From assembly GCA_017460085.1 (NCBI GenBank), contig JAFUBQ010000002.1:1-64000 (forward strand): a stretch of DNA of 64,000 nucleotides, given 5' to 3'. The position numbers were made by a program, and so were the translations under genes. Positions 61,465-64,000 of this stretch are shown one piece after another; within the stretch, counting starts at the first letter, position 1, and the number at the start of each line of letters is the position of its first letter. The notes beneath the pieces were generated by a model. The model made no database searches. It saw only the letters and a list, made by a program, of their open reading frames with translations, and was not told where the DNA came from. The stretch is from Alphaproteobacteria bacterium (GTDB lineage: Bacteria > Pseudomonadota > Alphaproteobacteria > RF32 > CAG-239).

Positions 61465-61482
61465 GATTTTTTTTACATCAAA

Positions 61483-63669
61483 TTATTTACGTTCTTTTGT
61501 CGGCATTTCTTCCGGTGCTTTCTGAACAGTTTTAATTTGTTCGGTCACCGGCTTATATACCGTTTGCTGCCACGGGCTTTCTTCCACATATTCTTGTCCG
61601 CAAATGCAGATACCAAGGCTGCGCAAAGCTGTTTCTGTCGGAATAAACACATCAAGGCCTTCATTAGTGCGAATCCCTGAATGAGCAATACCGTTCAAAG
61701 AACAATCTTTGTAGAACAAGCCACCGCCGACGGTAACATTTTGAATAAACGTATTGGCTAAAATTTCCGCACCTTTTTCTTCAGTGTAACGATAACCTTC
61801 AATTTTAGCACTGTTTTCTAAATAGTTTTCACCGTCTTTGAAGTCCGTAACGTCTAGTAAACCAAGTGTTAAATAGCCGTTACGACCAACTTCCGGCAAG
61901 CTCAAATTAAGCGCCAAAGGCGTATATTCTGTCGGGGTATCAAGCATCAACAGCGCCGTATTTTTACTTGGGTTAACCCGCACTGCACGTGCTGTCATTT
62001 CAACATTGCGCACCGTTTTAACCTTATAAACATTGTCATTCGGGTCAATTAAATCACCTGAGGTTAAAATAAACCGGTCTGAAATCAATAATCCCGCACC
62101 TTTTCGGCCGTTAGGGCTGTCAATTTGCACCACGGACGAGCGCATACGATAAATTGTTTCCGGCGTTAAGTTCTGGCATGTATTTGCGGTAACAACACAC
62201 AAATTTTCAAGCGCAACCACATCTCCCGTATCAATCCAAGTGTCATCAACAACTTTGCATTGTCCGTCTGCACGAACATTACCGTTTTCATCAATGCACG
62301 ATTCAACAATTTCGTGTGTCTCAATCACCGCTCCGCTTTCAATAATCGGCATCGGCTCAATAACCGGCTCCGGTGCACAGCCGCAAGTTGGCATACATTG
62401 TGACATATCAACACCCGGACGGCTTATTTCGCAATTTTTAACGCATTCATATTGCTTCAAATATCCACATTTCATCGGATTCAAAGCACGTTCTTCTTCC
62501 ACCAATTCATTGCGCTGTGCCGCTAATGATACAGGGTCAACACGTTTCATCAACTGGTCTTCAAACCCAGGTAAAGCGCGCAAATTGCTTACAGCATCAG
62601 CAAATGCTCGCTCAATCAGCTTAACTTCACCATTAACTTCGCCATAATAAAGCTCGCCATAACCGGTGCTTTCACCTTTCCAATATACATTGGTTTTGGT
62701 TAAATCCATCAAACGCCATACCACCGTCATTTCCGATGTTCCGTTGCGTTGGTCTTTTTTCTGCGAACTATCCCAATCATATTCATCACAAATATTCATA
62801 AAATAGTCGGTAATTTCTGCCGTCAACACATATTCCGGCAACTCAATCGGTGTGGTTTGCAAGCATAAATCTTTCGGCATAGGCAAAACTTTGTAGCAAT
62901 CTTGAGTTGCCTCTTCAAACACCGTGGCAAACTTAATGTTCTTTTCCATAATGCGGCCGCTGTTCAAATTTGCTTCTTTATTGAAACGACGGCAACCAAA
63001 AATACGAAAACGATAGTTGCCTAAATGGCTGCTATAAGGCCCATCAATTCCGGTATTTTTAATTCTAAAATCAACGTGGTCTAACGCAAGCGGCGCCATT
63101 GCACAACAATCACGATGCATTGCCTCATATACAACCGGCGTATACATCACAAAATTCTGAATTGCCGGCGAGCTAACATATTCTATGCGGCGTTCTTCAC
63201 ATTTTTTGCATGGTCCGGGGAACAGGCTGCCGTCTTTAGAACACTTAGAACAAGGTTCACCTCCGAACAAACTACCGTCTTTAGAGCAGTTTACACATGG
63301 CGCACCGCCAAAAATACTGCCGTCTTTAGAACAACTTTTGCATGGCCCGCCCGGAAACAAACTGCCGTCACGGTCTTCAACTTGCGCAACTTCCTCTACC
63401 GATTCGTTTATCGGTGCATTTTGATATTGCGGTTCATAAGTCTGATACGGCATCGTTTGATAAACAGCCATTCCTTGCGGCAAGTTTTGCACCTGAGGCA
63501 CATTAGGCTGAACATTGTGCGGCCCGCTGAACTTTTGCTCAAAGCTCCTAGCATCACGATACGCACCGTTCGGCGCATAATATCCCTGCTGTGCATTAAC
63601 GCTACCAATCAGCGTTCCGCTGCTCAGCAAAGCCGCTATTGCAATTAGTACTTTATTTTGTTTTTTCAT
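61483..63669 (-). CDS. Exported CxxC-repeat protein with protease-like, catalytically degenerate C-terminal domain
   Basis: A 728-aa exported protein. Signal peptide about 1-26. Residues 101-159 hold four 15-residue repeats, each with DGS-(L/I)-F near the start and a CxxC (CKSC, CVNC, CSKC, CKKC). Residues about 195-380 contain a mixed alpha/beta domain, FRIFGCRRFNKEANLNSGRI and VVWRLMDLTKTNVYWKGEST, resembling lipoprotein-type outer-membrane assembly proteins. Cys-rich linker 400-475. Residues about 505-690 have a trypsin-like layout, SSVVQIDSPNGRKGAGLLIS and DRFILTSGDLI, but the catalytic His, Asp and Ser positions are Asp/Leu, Asn (KNTALLMLD) and Gly (VTVGGGLF). AGGAG precedes the ATG at 63669. 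Confidence 0.7.
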   Translation of the reverse strand: MKKQNKVLIAIAALLSSGTLIGSVNAQQGYYAPNGAYRDARSFEQKFSGPHNVQPNVPQVQNLPQGMAVYQTMPYQTYEPQYQNAPINESVEEVAQVEDRDGSLFPGGPCKSCSKDGSIFGGAPCVNCSKDGSLFGGEPCSKCSKDGSLFPGPCKKCEERRIEYVSSPAIQNFVMYTPVVYEAMHRDCCAMAPLALDHVDFRIKNTGIDGPYSSHLGNYRFRIFGCRRFNKEANLNSGRIMEKNIKFATVFEEATQDCYKVLPMPKDLCLQTTPIELPEYVLTAEITDYFMNICDEYDWDSSQKKDQRNGTSEMTVVWRLMDLTKTNVYWKGESTGYGELYYGEVNGEVKLIERAFADAVSNLRALPGFEDQLMKRVDPVSLAAQRNELVEEERALNPMKCGYLKQYECVKNCEISRPGVDMSQCMPTCGCAPEPVIEPMPIIESGAVIETHEIVESCIDENGNVRADGQCKVVDDTWIDTGDVVALENLCVVTANTCQNLTPETIYRMRSSVVQIDSPNGRKGAGLLISDRFILTSGDLIDPNDNVYKVKTVRNVEMTARAVRVNPSKNTALLMLDTPTEYTPLALNLSLPEVGRNGYLTLGLLDVTDFKDGENYLENSAKIEGYRYTEEKGAEILANTFIQNVTVGGGLFYKDCSLNGIAHSGIRTNEGLDVFIPTETALRSLGICICGQEYVEESPWQQTVYKPVTEQIKTVQKAPEEMPTKERK
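63193..63369 (-). repeat. Four tandem 45-bp coding repeats (CxxC units)
   Basis: The bases CTGCCGTCTTTAGA or close variants recur at 63227, 63272, 63317 and (shortened) 63362, exactly 45 nt apart, encoding 15-aa CxxC units in the 728-aa protein. They are in the protein reading frame and so are coding repeats. Confidence 0.85.
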
Positions 63670-63679
63670 CTGTTTTCTC

Positions 63680-64000
63680 CTAAACCTGTTTGGACGGCAT
63701 AACATATCTGTATGACAACGCCTCTGCTACGTGTATCTTAGACACATTTTTTTCATTTTGCAAGTCTGCAATTGTTCTTGCTAATTTTAATGTGCGATGA
63801 TAGGCTCTGGCCGAAAGTTTCATCTTATCGGCAAAAGCCACTAATAATTGTTTGGCATCTTCCGCTAATTGAGTAACTTGCTCTAAAGCATCACCCTTAA
63901 GCTGTGAATTGGTATATAAATTTGGCAAACCCATTTCAATAAAACGTTGCCGCTGAATTTTCCGCGCGGCAATCACTCTCTCACGAATCTGAGCCGAGCT
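63680..64000 (-). CDS. ComM/YifB-type Mg-chelatase-like ATPase, C-terminal part (cut by window end)
   Basis: Partial: 106 codons to the TAG at 63680-63682, open to the window edge. SSAQIRERVIAARKIQRQRF, LSARAYHRTLKLARTIADLQ and VAEALSYR are the family's C-terminal helical domain of the MCM-like AAA+ ComM/YifB group (branch-migration helicase in natural transformation). The AAA+ core lies outside the window. Its stop codon lies in the ribosome binding site of the CxxC-repeat gene, so the two may be co-transcribed. Confidence 0.85.
   Translation of the reverse strand, partial: SSAQIRERVIAARKIQRQRFIEMGLPNLYTNSQLKGDALEQVTQLAEDAKQLLVAFADKMKLSARAYHRTLKLARTIADLQNEKNVSKIHVAEALSYRYVMPSKQV

Noticed and set aside
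63193..63369. The four regular 45-bp repeats as a CRISPR array
   Set aside because: They lie in frame inside one long coding region, encode a CxxC unit, have no variable spacers and have no cas genes.

Overview
The window looks like chromosomal DNA of an AT-rich alphaproteobacterium, probably an uncultured, possibly gut- or host-associated relative of the Rhodospirillales/RF32-type lineages. Evidence for Alphaproteobacteria: AddB-AddA of the alphaproteobacterial type, split F0 subunits b and b', a ChpT-type histidine phosphotransferase next to rpoH, the xerC-dciA-dsbA order, and the general flavour of the core genes. The genus-level placement is inference. The genetic code is standard: many genes end in TGA and Trp is TGG.

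Layout. 0-1.5 kb: an accessory patch with a small gene broken by an in-frame TGA, a four-helix membrane protein, and a strongly structured, promoter- and terminator-flanked RNA just upstream of a small HTH protein. 1.5-6.3 kb: lolA, a lipoprotein, argS and a FadL-type porin. 6.5-12.4 kb: a PilT-like ATPase, a 630-aa unknown protein with an internal duplication, ymdB, two Spy/LTXXQ-like periplasmic proteins and a stand-alone acyl carrier protein. 12.4-15.4 kb: a pyruvoyl arginine decarboxylase plus an arginine/agmatine-type antiporter (AaxBC-like), and a lipoprotein. 15.6-26.4 kb: tRNA-Leu, corA, accA, an amino-acid binding protein, mlaC, tRNA-Thr, then the miaB-ybeZ-ybeY-corC-lnt operon and fabI. 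26.5-37.6 kb: yihY, rluD, a glycosyltransferase, tyrS, then an operon of a divergent anmK, an ABC ATPase, a giant GldF-GldG-DUF4340 fusion and a CDF metal transporter. 37.6-42.5 kb (minus strand): a small membrane protein, xerC, dciA, dsbA-like and the five F0 ATP synthase genes in one overlapping run. 42.5-51.3 kb: aroK, a DUF21/CBS protein, rdgB, addB, addA. 51.3-59 kb: rpoH, chpT, an unknown exported protein, trmFO, a squalene-synthase-like protein, a Bax-inhibitor-1 protein, murA with a 45-aa overlapping upstream gene, and a zinc-ribbon membrane protein. 59-64 kb: an envelope/pilus module with an exported unknown, two tandem type IV pilin-like genes, a 728-aa exported protein with four CxxC repeats and a protease-like domain that has lost its catalytic residues, and the 3' end of a comM/yifB gene.

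The most unusual parts are the pilin module (with a strong terminator only about 20 nt before the first pilin start and a structured intergenic region after the second), the structured RNA at about 1083-1231, the ABC/gliding-type fusion protein, and the AaxBC-like acid-resistance pair. No insertion sequence, prophage or CRISPR array was seen.
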